Shown: piece after piece, positions 32,955 to 42,953 of the stretch
How positions within the stretch are numbered: the first letter of the stretch is position 1
How the letters are laid out: every line of letters starts with the position of its first letter
IMG/VR virus record: IMGVR_UViG_3300042350_003263
Coordinates: 1-56,902 of that record
From: a virus
Length of the DNA: 56,902 bases
Reading direction: 5' to 3' (one strand)
Program-made: the position numbers and the translations under genes
Notes under the pieces: model-generated
Told to the model about the DNA's origin: nothing
Seen by the model: only the letters and a program-made list of their open reading frames with translations
Databases searched by the model: none

Positions 32955-34279
32955 TGGTTAAGCCATATCAGTCTTCTACCGATTATATCATAAAGTCCGT
33001 GGAGATAACAGGGGACAATGGCGTAGTAATTAATTGTGCCAACCTTATCGCACAGTTAGAGATTTTTGAAAATCTAGACAGACCATTCCTCACTGGCAAG
33101 ATGATGATGCGGGATGATATAAATTTCTTCGATGGGATTTACTTCAATGGAACCGAAAGATGTAAGATTCTTTTAGAGCAACCCATATCAAATGGGATTT
33201 CAGTTGAGTTAAATTTTATTCTTCGTAAGGTAGATGCTGTAAGAAAAACGAACGATCAAACAGAAGTAATGAGTATATCACTACTTGAGGAGAATGCGTT
33301 TAACTCTCAGTTAAGAAAGATTTCTAAATCTTTCAGTGGTTCACCTGATGAGATAATAGAAAAGCTTATGACCGAAATAGGTCAGTCAGTTGATATGCCA
33401 GCTATCAAGCCAGCTCAGTCCGGCTCTATTAAATACCTTGTCCCATATCTTACTGCATTCCAAGCAGCAGATACGGTAAAGAATAGAACAAGCACCGAGA
33501 ACGGATTACCATATTTTCTATTTAAAACGATGAGTAATAAGAATATCCAATTTAAGTCATTAGAAGAGATGATGACTACCCCACCATGGAATCAGAACAA
33601 GCCTTATCGATATTCGAAAGCTTTCGCCGCTCAGTCATTGAATTTGACCCAAGAAGAAGCTTCCTATATTGTAGAGCAGTTCTCCTATGCGGCAAAAGAT
33701 GATACTATGACTTTAATAGAAGCAGGCTCGGTATCAGCGGTTGTGGATATGATTGATGTTACGAGCGGGGTAAAAGAAAGATTCAGTTATAATGCTGAAG
33801 AGATGTTTCAGAAACTATATGACGCGAACGTATTAGAAGCGGGATATAATCCTGTCATTTCTTCTAGCTATAAGAATGGGGATTTAAATCTAGTCAATGC
33901 ACCAGCTAAGAATATTAGTAGAATTGTTATGAATTCTACATATAGCGATTATAAGAATCTATCCCAAGAAGAAACTGCCGGGCAATTTAAATTAGATTTT
34001 ATGAGAAGAGCTTTTAAAAATCTACTCTTTAAAAATTCTATCACAATAAGAGTTCCGGGGGTTCACTATCTACAAGGTGTGAATAGAAGTATTGGCACAC
34101 AGATCGAATTCTATTATCCTAATAACAATGCTGCAGCTCTTGAAGGTTTAGGTTCTGACAGAGACCTAAAAGATCGTAAGCGCTCTGGTAAATACGTAAT
34201 ATATAGCGCAAGACATTTATTCGTTGCAAATAAACATACTGTTGATCTTACAGCAGTTAAGTTAGGGAATGAAAAGTAA
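32954..34279 (+). CDS. 27: gp27-like baseplate hub protein (441 aa)
   Basis: 'SSTDYIIKSVEITGDNGVVINCANLIAQLEIFENLDRPF' (shown only as a pattern: a double tube-like domain start) and 'FNSQLRKISKSFSGSPDEIIEKL' fit gp27/gpD-type hub rings; 'YLQGVNRSIGTQIEFYYPNN' is near the end. In T4 three gp27 copies form the torus on which the gp5 spike sits. Adjacent to the gp5-like gene as expected. Confidence 0.8.
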   Translation: MVKPYQSSTDYIIKSVEITGDNGVVINCANLIAQLEIFENLDRPFLTGKMMMRDDINFFDGIYFNGTERCKILLEQPISNGISVELNFILRKVDAVRKTNDQTEVMSISLLEENAFNSQLRKISKSFSGSPDEIIEKLMTEIGQSVDMPAIKPAQSGSIKYLVPYLTAFQAADTVKNRTSTENGLPYFLFKTMSNKNIQFKSLEEMMTTPPWNQNKPYRYSKAFAAQSLNLTQEEASYIVEQFSYAAKDDTMTLIEAGSVSAVVDMIDVTSGVKERFSYNAEEMFQKLYDANVLEAGYNPVISSSYKNGDLNLVNAPAKNISRIVMNSTYSDYKNLSQEETAGQFKLDFMRRAFKNLLFKNSITIRVPGVHYLQGVNRSIGTQIEFYYPNNNAAALEGLGSDRDLKDRKRSGKYVIYSARHLFVANKHTVDLTAVKLGNEK

Positions 34280-35295
34280 TGGATATTATTAGTAATGAAT
34301 TCTATGGTGATACTACCAGATGGTTTATTGGAGTAGTAGAAGAAGTAGGAAATGACGAACCGAGATTAGGTAGAGTCCGTGTACGAATATATGGAATACA
34401 CAGTGGAAGAGGTGACATACCTACCGAAGACCTTCCTTATGCACACACCGTTATTCCGACGACCGAGCCCGGTGTTTCTGGCTTAGGGAGAAACCCTTAT
34501 CTTGCACCAGGTGCTACAGTTTTCGGTATTTTTCTAGATGGTAAACTTTCCCAGTTACCTTTAGTAATTGGTTCTATACCTACAATGCAAACTCCCTCTA
34601 TTAACCAGATCAATAGTCAATCTCAAGATGAACTCTTTAATAGTGTCACAAAGAGTAGTCAGGGTTTTGATATACCGGGAGTTCCTGGTTCGGGCACGGG
34701 CGGGCGTACGGGAATTAAGAGTGCTCTCGTAGAAGGATTAGACAGTTATAACTATGATCCAGATGCGCCAGCCGGGAGAAACGTACAACTTTCCTGGGAA
34801 TATTTAGTTGGACTAAATAAATATACTCCGGTGGCAGTTGCTGGTCTTATCGGAAACTTCTTAGCTGAATCAGGAAGCGGTAACCCGATTGACTTAAATA
34901 TTACTGCAGTTGGTGATATTGGTTTAAGGTCAGCAGGGGATCTATCTTTTGGTATTGCACAATGGTATAATGGAACCGATCGATACAATAATCTAGAAAA
35001 ATTTGCTGCAAGAAGAGGTAGATCAAAGGAAGATCTATTCACTCAGCTCGCATTCGTCGACTATGAATTATCTACTGTTCCTTTCTTTAGAGGTGCGGAG
35101 TTAAACAATATCCCTACCCCAACCTTAGCAGCTATACATGTAAGAAGATATTACGAAATTCCTGCTTGGGATGGTAATAAGATTAGTCCGGTCGATGGTA
35201 AACGTATGAGACTTGGAGAAGCAAAAGCAATTAATTATGCAAAGATGGTGTATAATCACTTTACCCGTAAGACTAAAGAGAGTGCTGCAGTATGA
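34279..35295 (+). CDS. 5: gp5-like hub protein: OB-fold plus tail lysozyme (338 aa)
   Basis: Residues ~10-105 form the gp5 N-terminal OB-fold ('WFIGVVEEVGNDEPRLGRVRVR', 'PLVIGSIP'). A linker is followed by a lysozyme-like domain (about 155-330) of the phage tail lysozyme type: 'VAGLIGNFLAESGSG' with catalytic candidate E197 and 'SFGIAQWYNGTDRYNNLEKFA'. The C-terminal beta-helix spike of T4 gp5 is missing here; it is encoded separately at 37079. The enzyme locally digests peptidoglycan at infection. Confidence 0.87.
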   Translation: MDIISNEFYGDTTRWFIGVVEEVGNDEPRLGRVRVRIYGIHSGRGDIPTEDLPYAHTVIPTTEPGVSGLGRNPYLAPGATVFGIFLDGKLSQLPLVIGSIPTMQTPSINQINSQSQDELFNSVTKSSQGFDIPGVPGSGTGGRTGIKSALVEGLDSYNYDPDAPAGRNVQLSWEYLVGLNKYTPVAVAGLIGNFLAESGSGNPIDLNITAVGDIGLRSAGDLSFGIAQWYNGTDRYNNLEKFAARRGRSKEDLFTQLAFVDYELSTVPFFRGAELNNIPTPTLAAIHVRRYYEIPAWDGNKISPVDGKRMRLGEAKAINYAKMVYNHFTRKTKESAAV

Positions 35296-37079
35296 CAATT
35301 ATCTCAACTGAAGAGTTATCTAGACAATTAAATATTCTGAATAAGGTTACAAGTTCTTTTGAAGCGAACTCTGCGATATTAAATGTTGCTGAAGGATTTA
35401 AAAGTGCTGGACAAATGTCTCTAGGTGGAATATCAGATACTATTCCGAATCTTACAGATCAAGTAAAGAACGGTATTTCTTCGGAACTAGCTTCTCAGTT
35501 AACTGAAACCCTTGGTGGATTACCACAACTCAATTCACTCTTTTCTGGCAATTCACCAGTCTTAGCCGAGCTTGGTAAATTAAAAATGCTAGAAAATTTT
35601 GGTCCACCGAAGGGTGGTGTTCAGGCTCTTATGAAGTCTGCTGATGATCCGATTGATGAGCTCGACGCGAATTCTAGACCTGTATTAGCTAAAGTTGACG
35701 AATCTATGTCAGATCTAATACCAGATTTGAAAACAGAAATTTCTGGCGCCGATCTTGCAAATATGGATAAGATATTTTCAAATGAGAATATTACTATATC
35801 TTCCATATATGATAAAGGCACCCCGATGTTAGAGAATAATTCTGCAGTTACCAAGGATGTATATTCTGATGGATCTGTAGAAGCAATTGGTGGTGAACTG
35901 AAAAGAATCACTGGAAAAGATTTCAAACAATTAAACTCGGTCTTAAATAAATTAGGTCCAGTAGATTCTACACAGCCAATCGAAGAAATATTAGAAAAGA
36001 AAGAATCTAAACAATTTCAGAACCTAATGAAGACTAGCATTACGAAGCTTGAAACTGATTTAAATAAATCTCTGTCCCAACTAACAAGTGGTGGATCCGT
36101 AAAAGGGGTTGCTGAAAATCTTACAAATAATATTGCGACCACGCTTCGTGGACTTGGTATACCCGGTGCTGATTCACCCCAGATCAAGAACCTTATACTT
36201 GCCGGGAAAACCGAGGAAGCAATTAACGAGGTTCTGAAGAAAATACCAGTTCCTGATAGTATTGAGGAACTACTTGGTACTGTGGTAATTACGGACAGAT
36301 TCTCGTATTATTATATAGTACAAGAAGGGAAGCGTCTCGCGAGCACCCCAGAACAGATTGCGGATGTAAACGAATTCGAAAGAAAAGGTGAAGCGGTTAT
36401 AAATGCAATTACACCTGAATTGGGTAAGCTTTCTGGCACTGTAACCACTGCTACTAACCAAACCCCTTCGAATCCCAATCCTGTTAAGAATTCAAATAAA
36501 TTCCAAACTGCGCAAACGTTAAATTCTGAAGAAGAAATTGTGAAGCTTCTCCAAGCTGTAAACAGAGAAATTACTTCAATTAAGATTATCCCTGGTAAAC
36601 TTTCTTCTTCTTGGTCTTCGGCTACAGCAAGCGAATACGCTGAAGCGGTGTTCGGTACATATCAAGGAGCTTTAGCAGGTCTTGAGAATGATGGCCCAGC
36701 ACATTTCTTTATAAGATCTGATGGTACAATTGAGACTATGAGAGATTTAAACAAACCAGCTATACCATCCGGGGATTTAACTGGGAACGAATACCTAGTC
36801 GAGATAATCTATAATAATGCCGGCGGTAAAACTACTATTTCACAAAATGCTTCGCTAAAAAAGATAGTTAGTGCTTTTTACAAATATGTTCCTGTCGGCG
36901 AGGTTTATACAAGTTCAAATAATTCATTTGATGCATCTCAATGGATTAAAACGAATTTTAATAAAACCAATGTACAAGATCCTACCCAAAGTCAAAAATA
37001 TCTAAGTAAAGAAGAGTTAATTCAATTTAAGAATGAAACCTCTGAAAATACAAATAGAGAAATTAAGGATAACAATTAA
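35292..37079 (+). CDS. Hub-associated protein with a degenerate amidase-like domain (595 aa)
   Basis: Helical, low-complexity N-terminal 380 residues, then a C-terminal domain (about 410-560) with 'GPAHFFIRSDGTIETMRDLNK' and 'YLVEIIYNNAGGKTTISQNASL', the pattern of amidase_2-type N-acetylmuramoyl-L-alanine amidases. The first zinc histidine of that family is not visible where expected, so activity is doubtful. Located between the lysozyme hub and the spike with 4-nt and 1-nt overlaps, so it is probably part of the same spike complex. Confidence 0.55.
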   Translation: MTIISTEELSRQLNILNKVTSSFEANSAILNVAEGFKSAGQMSLGGISDTIPNLTDQVKNGISSELASQLTETLGGLPQLNSLFSGNSPVLAELGKLKMLENFGPPKGGVQALMKSADDPIDELDANSRPVLAKVDESMSDLIPDLKTEISGADLANMDKIFSNENITISSIYDKGTPMLENNSAVTKDVYSDGSVEAIGGELKRITGKDFKQLNSVLNKLGPVDSTQPIEEILEKKESKQFQNLMKTSITKLETDLNKSLSQLTSGGSVKGVAENLTNNIATTLRGLGIPGADSPQIKNLILAGKTEEAINEVLKKIPVPDSIEELLGTVVITDRFSYYYIVQEGKRLASTPEQIADVNEFERKGEAVINAITPELGKLSGTVTTATNQTPSNPNPVKNSNKFQTAQTLNSEEEIVKLLQAVNREITSIKIIPGKLSSSWSSATASEYAEAVFGTYQGALAGLENDGPAHFFIRSDGTIETMRDLNKPAIPSGDLTGNEYLVEIIYNNAGGKTTISQNASLKKIVSAFYKYVPVGEVYTSSNNSFDASQWIKTNFNKTNVQDPTQSQKYLSKEELIQFKNETSENTNREIKDNN

Positions 37080-39625
37080 TGATTGAAGATCTTGATCCAC
37101 CAGTAAATCCACCGAGTATACCAAGTGGAGGTTACGATGATCCTAGAGGCGAATACCCTACACCGAAATACTGGAATTCCCCATCTCTGAATAAAGAAGT
37201 AACTGGGGAAGAAAAAACCGCAGTCGAGGTCGGTGGTGGGGATATTGGTATTGATGCATTCGGTGAGATTGATGATGAAATCCCATCAGAATATGGTAGG
37301 ATACAAGTCCAAGAAACACCAGGTGGTCATAAGATCATTATGGATGATACACCAGGCGGGGAAAGATTAATCCTTAAACATAGAACTGGTGCAGGTATTT
37401 CTATAGCTGCAAATGGTTCTGTGAATATACGATCTACTAATAATATGGTAATATCGGTTGATGCAAATGGTGGTATTATCGTAGAGGGCAACTTAAATAT
37501 CTCCTCGAAGAATCTAAAGGTCGATGTTACAGGGGACTTGGATTTAAATATTACAGGTGATTGGAATACAACAGTTGCTGGTAATAAGAATGAAACTGTC
37601 TACGGACACCATCGTACTACAGTTAGTGGCAATATGAGTGAAACGGTTTCTGGAAGTAAATCCGAGACAGTGGTTCAATCTCAGACAAATACTATCCTTG
37701 GAACATGTACTGATGTTGTAAAAGGCGATAGAAGAAATACAACTGGTGGTAATCTATTCCAATCTACTGGTGGTAATTTCAAAGGATCCGCACAAGGTGA
37801 ATACACTGTGGCAGCTCCTAGCATGAATATGTCTGCTGCTGATATGACAATTATTGGTGCTGGTGGAACTATAGGTGGCGAGAATATTATTATGTACAAC
37901 TATAACATGTATGCTGGTCATAGTGTATATGCTGGTGATACATTTAGTGCACCTACCGGAAACATTACCAGATTAAATGGTACTTCAGCCCATTATACGA
38001 CTTTCCACGGATCTCTGAGTGGGACAGCATCAAGTGCACTCGCAGCTAACGTTGCTGCAGGTGTTGGCGGTGGCGGAGCTACTGTAACAACCTCGACCGC
38101 AACTAACGTTGCCAATGATACAAGAGCTAGCTATAAGCCAGATGCTGATTTAATGGGTAAGATTCTTTCGTATAGTACTCGTGGTATCAATGAGGTGTCT
38201 ATTGATGCGGGAGATTATATTAAGAATAAGATAGACCGTACTGCAGTCATGGGTGGCATTGCAAATCGTAAGCTAACCCCAGAAGAAGCCCGAATGAAGT
38301 TGAAAGATAATATCAACTCAAATAACGAAGACTTCATAGCTTCATTAGTGGCCGATGGATCTGTAAGTGAAACTTATTTCTCTAGCAAAGTACCGCCAGC
38401 AGTAGGAAGATCTTATTCAGGTTCGGGATCAGTGTCATTCGCTCCTGCAGGCGATTATACCTATGCATCTTCGTCTGGAGCAAACAAATATATTACTGGT
38501 ACTCGGGATTTCCTAGGATTCAGTCCAGACCCACAGTACAATCCACAGGATGCAGATCCAAGAAAAGGTGCATTATCAATCGATGGTAAAACATTAGTTG
38601 GTAACGGTATACCAATCTCAACCTTCTTAGGTTCAAAGGGTGGATCGACGAATCTTGCTCATTTAGTTACTCTAGAAGAAAGACAAGCGTTGGCAAGACA
38701 GTTACTTCTGCAAGCCGAGGTTCTTAAGATAGCTAAACAGAACCAATATCAGTTTAGAAGATTCAGAGCGGTTGTTGCAGAAGGTGTTTATAAAAAAGCT
38801 TCGGGCGAGACATTAGAATCTGAATCAGTAACTGCTTTAGCCCAGACCGGAAGAGCAATTACTTACGAATTATACGATGCTAACAACAAATCCTATAATG
38901 AAGTAACCTACGAATTTGCAGAATATCTTGCAGAATATCTAACGGGTTATGATAAGATTATACTTTCATATGACACACTAGATCCAAGAAGCAGTTCGAT
39001 GCAAAGTCAAGTAACAGTGATTATGCCAGAGGTAGATCAATACTTTAAGATTGTAGGAAAATCTAAACCAGACTTCGGTCTAAAAACAATATACAATGGT
39101 AAGAGCCTATCTGAAACCGATCTGGTAGAAGTAGATCCGTATGGTAACGTAGTTGACGAAGACCAGTTAGCAACTGCTCAAGAAGCTGCGGGGATTGTCG
39201 AGTATCAGCTCGGTGGTATTCGAAACAAGAAAGTTAAACCTGCTCTTGAAATAATCCTAGCTTCAGCTGCAAGAAGAGCAAAGATTGATAAAGTAGTAAT
39301 CACTTCTGGACTGCAACCAGGCTATTCCGGTCGTAGAACTGGTTCTACAAGACACGACACAGGTTTGGCAGCAGACCTATATCTTATCTCAAATGGATCT
39401 GTGGTAACATTAGACACCACTCGTGGTAGAGAGATTATCTCTAGCTTTATAAGAGAAGCTGTAAATCTGGGTGTAAGAGGTGGTGGAATGAGCTCAGGAT
39501 ATATGGGTAATAGAGTGATGCACCTGGATCTACTTGGACAAGATGCTGGCGGTGGAAGATATAATCCTGATGTTAAGGTTGTTTGGAAGAGTGATTCTTG
39601 GTTTAGATCAGCTTTTTATGCTTAA
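37079..39625 (+). CDS. Central spike: gp5/VgrG beta-helix with a C-terminal M15-type peptidase (848 aa)
   Basis: Residues ~85-250 hold repeats 'VTGDLDLNITGDWNTTVAGN', 'KNETVYGHHRTTVSGN' and 'MSETVSGSKSETVV', the octad beta-prism/helix of gp5C and VgrG spikes. The C-terminal domain has 'STRHDTGLAADLYL' (H759, D766) and 'MHLDLL' (H815), the zinc ligands of M15 D-Ala-D-Ala carboxypeptidase/endopeptidases. So the spike carries a peptidase in addition to the lysozyme on the separate gp5-like protein. Confidence 0.8.
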   Translation: MIEDLDPPVNPPSIPSGGYDDPRGEYPTPKYWNSPSLNKEVTGEEKTAVEVGGGDIGIDAFGEIDDEIPSEYGRIQVQETPGGHKIIMDDTPGGERLILKHRTGAGISIAANGSVNIRSTNNMVISVDANGGIIVEGNLNISSKNLKVDVTGDLDLNITGDWNTTVAGNKNETVYGHHRTTVSGNMSETVSGSKSETVVQSQTNTILGTCTDVVKGDRRNTTGGNLFQSTGGNFKGSAQGEYTVAAPSMNMSAADMTIIGAGGTIGGENIIMYNYNMYAGHSVYAGDTFSAPTGNITRLNGTSAHYTTFHGSLSGTASSALAANVAAGVGGGGATVTTSTATNVANDTRASYKPDADLMGKILSYSTRGINEVSIDAGDYIKNKIDRTAVMGGIANRKLTPEEARMKLKDNINSNNEDFIASLVADGSVSETYFSSKVPPAVGRSYSGSGSVSFAPAGDYTYASSSGANKYITGTRDFLGFSPDPQYNPQDADPRKGALSIDGKTLVGNGIPISTFLGSKGGSTNLAHLVTLEERQALARQLLLQAEVLKIAKQNQYQFRRFRAVVAEGVYKKASGETLESESVTALAQTGRAITYELYDANNKSYNEVTYEFAEYLAEYLTGYDKIILSYDTLDPRSSSMQSQVTVIMPEVDQYFKIVGKSKPDFGLKTIYNGKSLSETDLVEVDPYGNVVDEDQLATAQEAAGIVEYQLGGIRNKKVKPALEIILASAARRAKIDKVVITSGLQPGYSGRRTGSTRHDTGLAADLYLISNGSVVTLDTTRGREIISSFIREAVNLGVRGGGMSSGYMGNRVMHLDLLGQDAGGGRYNPDVKVVWKSDSWFRSAFYA

Positions 39626-39639
39626 TCCATAATAATTAA

Positions 39640-39647
39640 TATAAATA
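39640..39647 (+). promoter_or_regulatory. T4-type late promoter
   Basis: Exact TATAAATA in the AT-rich gap after the spike gene, 19 nt before the gp25 start. Confidence 0.75.
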
Positions 39648-39665
39648 AAAGAAAAAGAGATTTTA

Positions 39666-40106
39666 ATGGCAAGAGCTTTTTCGCTAGAGGATAAGAATCT
39701 TAATACTTCCTCTATTACCACATCTAGAAATAGACTCTATAAAGATGTAGATCTGACCTTAGCTATTAAGGGTAATGGAGACGTATATAAGAAATTAGAT
39801 GCGGCGGCGGTAAAACAGTCTATTCGAAATCTCATTTTAACTAATCACGGTGATAAGCCATTCCGTTATAATTATGGTGGTAATCTTAGGGATTTACTTT
39901 TTGACCTAGCGGATGATGAAACAGAGTTTGATATAGAATCAGCTATTATATCTACAATAGAAAGATTTGAGCCAAGAGCACAAGTTATAAATGTAAATGC
40001 TAAATCAGATCCAGATAATAATTCTGTGGCAGTCACAATTGTTTTTAATATAGTAAATACAAAAGAAAAAGTTACCTTTACTACAATCCTTGCGAGGCTC
40101 AGATAA
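39666..40106 (+). CDS. 25: gp25-like baseplate wedge protein (146 aa)
   Basis: Fits the GPW/gp25 family: 'RLYKDVDLTLAIKGNGDVYKK', 'AVKQSIRNLILTNHGDKPFRY' and 'GGNLRDLLFDLADDETEFDI' contain the conserved 'E.PFr...G..lr..LFe' block. It attaches the sheath to the baseplate wedge. Followed without a gap by gp6, as in other T4-like phages. Confidence 0.93.
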   Translation: MARAFSLEDKNLNTSSITTSRNRLYKDVDLTLAIKGNGDVYKKLDAAAVKQSIRNLILTNHGDKPFRYNYGGNLRDLLFDLADDETEFDIESAIISTIERFEPRAQVINVNAKSDPDNNSVAVTIVFNIVNTKEKVTFTTILARLR

Positions 40107-41933
40107 ATGGCTACAACTATTAAATCAACAGCTCTTGATTTTGATAACATCAAAGAAGCCTTAAAAGATTATTTTAAATCCACAGATGAATTTGCTGATT
40201 ATGATTTTGCGGCATCTGGATTAAATAACCTGATGGACGTTTTAGCTTATAACACCCATCTAAATGGATTAATAGCAAACTTTACCCTTAACGAATCTTT
40301 CCTGGGCACTGCCCAATTAAGATCATCACTTGTGTCACTCGCTACAGGTATTGGATATATCCCAGACACTAAAACAGCTTCTCGCGCGATCATCCGCGTG
40401 CGTGCGAACTTATCGGCTGTTACCTCTCGACCATCAGTTATTTCTTTACCGAAATATACTAGATTCACCGCTACTCTAGATGATGTATCCTATACATTCC
40501 AGACAATTGAAAACTATGATGCAGAAGATAATGGTTCAGGTATCTATTACTTTAAGACTGATACAGGCAGTGAAGAAATTCCTATTTACGAAGGATCTGT
40601 AAGAACAAAGACCTTCTTGGTTGGCGAATATAGTGAAAATGATGTTTATATCATACCTGACGTAAACCTTGATGCTGATACAGTAGAGGTAAACGTTTAC
40701 GAGTCTCCATCAGCTAGTGAATTTACAGCCTATCAGAATATCATTGACACAGTTTCTGTAAATGAAAATTCTACCCTTTATATTCTAAAAGAATCTCCGA
40801 ATGGTTTCTACCAGCTTTCTTTTGGTGCAAATGATATTCTCGGGCGGGCGCCTCGCGCGGGGAATGCTATTCAGGTGAAATACCTTTCAACGAAAGGTGC
40901 TGTAGCTGATGGTATTACTTCATTCACCCCACAGGATACAATAGTAGTAGACGGTTCTAATCGTAGCCTTCTTATCTCTACTATATCACCTTCAGCAGGG
41001 GGTGATGAAAAAGAAACGATTGAATCTATCCGTCGTAATGCCCCATTCCAATATGCTACCCAAAATAGAATGGTTACACCAGAAGATTATACGTCGATCA
41101 TACTTCGTAACTTCTCTACACTAATAAAAGATATAAAATCCTGGGGCGGAGAAGATAATCCTAAGCCGAAATTTGGCACAGTTTTTTCTTCCATTCTTTT
41201 TAAGGATGATGTTTCCACGGCACAAATACAATCCGTAAAAAACCAGATAGCTGATCTAGTAGATCAACTTGCTATTGTTTCATTTAATGTGGAATTTGCA
41301 GATCCGGTAGAAACCTTCGTAGAAACTTCAGTGTTCTTTCAGGTTAACCCTAGACTTACCCCTCTTTCTTTAAACACAATTAAAACAGAAGTAAGATCTG
41401 TTGTATCAAATTATTTTGATAACACCATTGGTAATTTTGATCAATCATTCAGAAGATCGAATCTTTTGACTTTGGTCGACGATGTTAGCCCAGCTGTTCT
41501 GTCTTCTCGAGCTGATGTGAAAATCCAACAAAGAATAACCCCAGTACTGAATTCCAGAAATACTTTTACATTAACCTTCCCAGCTGATCTTCGTGCACCG
41601 GATGACGAATTACCGGTAATTACTAGTAGCACATTTATTGTTAACAATACTGCAGCTATTATTCGTAATAAACTTTCTAGCACTATTTTACAGGTAGTTG
41701 CTGTTGGTACAAATGAGATTGTAGTTGATAATATAGGCTCATACGATCCGATTGCTAAATCTGTTCAAATTGTTTCTTTAAAACCAAGCGGCATTTCCGG
41801 GGCGGCAAATTATATAAAAATCTCTGCAGTTCCGGCAAACCAATCTTTTATTACTCCCACCTTAAATGATATCCTAAAATATGATGCCGAAGCTTCTTCA
41901 GTACAACCAGTAATTACAACGGCGATTAGCTAA
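40107..41933 (+). CDS. 6: gp6-like baseplate wedge protein (608 aa)
   Basis: 'TALDFDNIKEALKDYFKSTDEF' and 'GLNNLMDVLAYNTHLNGLIANF' are the conserved gp6 beginning, and the J-like 'RRNAPFQYATQNRMVTPEDYT' block follows in the middle. Length is close to T4 gp6 (660 aa). gp6 forms the inner baseplate ring with gp53 and gp25. Confidence 0.92.
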   Translation: MATTIKSTALDFDNIKEALKDYFKSTDEFADYDFAASGLNNLMDVLAYNTHLNGLIANFTLNESFLGTAQLRSSLVSLATGIGYIPDTKTASRAIIRVRANLSAVTSRPSVISLPKYTRFTATLDDVSYTFQTIENYDAEDNGSGIYYFKTDTGSEEIPIYEGSVRTKTFLVGEYSENDVYIIPDVNLDADTVEVNVYESPSASEFTAYQNIIDTVSVNENSTLYILKESPNGFYQLSFGANDILGRAPRAGNAIQVKYLSTKGAVADGITSFTPQDTIVVDGSNRSLLISTISPSAGGDEKETIESIRRNAPFQYATQNRMVTPEDYTSIILRNFSTLIKDIKSWGGEDNPKPKFGTVFSSILFKDDVSTAQIQSVKNQIADLVDQLAIVSFNVEFADPVETFVETSVFFQVNPRLTPLSLNTIKTEVRSVVSNYFDNTIGNFDQSFRRSNLLTLVDDVSPAVLSSRADVKIQQRITPVLNSRNTFTLTFPADLRAPDDELPVITSSTFIVNNTAAIIRNKLSSTILQVVAVGTNEIVVDNIGSYDPIAKSVQIVSLKPSGISGAANYIKISAVPANQSFITPTLNDILKYDAEASSVQPVITTAIS

Positions 41934-42916
41934 TGGATAAGACGTTAAAGGATAAGAATAGACGAGAGCTTGTATTCTCGCGGGATTACGTAGAGAGAGT
42001 TCTTCCTACGTATTTTGCGGAAGATTATCCTCAGTTTATTCAGTTTCTAAAAACTTATTATGAGTATTTAGATCAGGATGGTAATTTCGGCGATATCCTA
42101 AAAAATCTCGAGACTACTCGAGATATCGGTCAAACGAAGAAATCCAATCTAACCTTTATCGAGGATGAGCTTCTTCTTGGTCAAAACTACCTGGAAGGAA
42201 TTCTTGACACCAGAACCGGTGCAGAACTTTCGAATAATTATTATAGAACAAAGGGTACTAAGTATTCTATTCAAAGATTCTTTAGAGCTTTCTTTGGGAC
42301 AGATCCAGAAGTTATTTACGGTAAGAATTTTGTTTTTAATGTAGGCGAATCTCAGATAGGTCCGAACTCGCAGAAATATATCATTGATGATAAAGTATAT
42401 CAATTTTGGGGCTTATTGATTAAGACTGATAGAGCTAGAAAAGAATGGATAGACCTCTATAAACTATTTGCTCATCCTGGTGGTATGTACGTCGGCTCTC
42501 AGGTTCAAGTTGTTTCTGTTAACGAAGACGCTAGCTTTGATACTATGCCTATCGCAATACCGCCAGCTTCTTCTATCCCGGTGTATACCTCTATTGCATA
42601 TGCTCAATTCTCCCCACTCGGAGAATACTCTGGCCTTATCGCTTCAGAAGTTGATTCTTCAGGCTTTATGCGTATTGACCTCGATAGATCTCGTGTTGGA
42701 GACTTTATCGATACTACACCAACAGATACATATGGCACTGTTGAATATCTTGATACACACTATCAGAATATTAGAGACATGATAAAAGAAACCTCTCCAC
42801 GCATGGACGAAGATTCAGGCGAAAGTGTAGGTGATCTATCAGCTATGAAGATTAGTAATAATCAAATTAGAATGGACGTGGATGCATTTGATTATTATGC
42901 GGATTCCTCCTATTAA
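41933..42916 (+). CDS. Baseplate wedge-region structural protein, gp7 position (327 aa)
   Basis: Starts in the overlap with gp6. 'VERVLPTYFAEDYPQFIQFLK' and 'DILKNLETTRDIGQTKKSNLTFIE' are conserved N-terminal blocks of structural proteins in marine T4-like phages; the C-terminus is acidic. By position it replaces the much larger T4 gp7 (1032 aa), but sequence similarity to gp7 cannot be claimed. Confidence 0.65.
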   Translation: MDKTLKDKNRRELVFSRDYVERVLPTYFAEDYPQFIQFLKTYYEYLDQDGNFGDILKNLETTRDIGQTKKSNLTFIEDELLLGQNYLEGILDTRTGAELSNNYYRTKGTKYSIQRFFRAFFGTDPEVIYGKNFVFNVGESQIGPNSQKYIIDDKVYQFWGLLIKTDRARKEWIDLYKLFAHPGGMYVGSQVQVVSVNEDASFDTMPIAIPPASSIPVYTSIAYAQFSPLGEYSGLIASEVDSSGFMRIDLDRSRVGDFIDTTPTDTYGTVEYLDTHYQNIRDMIKETSPRMDEDSGESVGDLSAMKISNNQIRMDVDAFDYYADSSY

Positions 42917-42921
42917 TTATG

Positions 42922-42929
42922 TATAAATA
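42922..42929 (+). promoter_or_regulatory. T4-type late promoter
   Basis: Exact TATAAATA 24 nt before the ATG at 42954, between the gp7-position gene and the next fibre-type gene. Confidence 0.75.
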
Positions 42930-42953
42930 CAACTATTAAAGATAGGGACAAAT

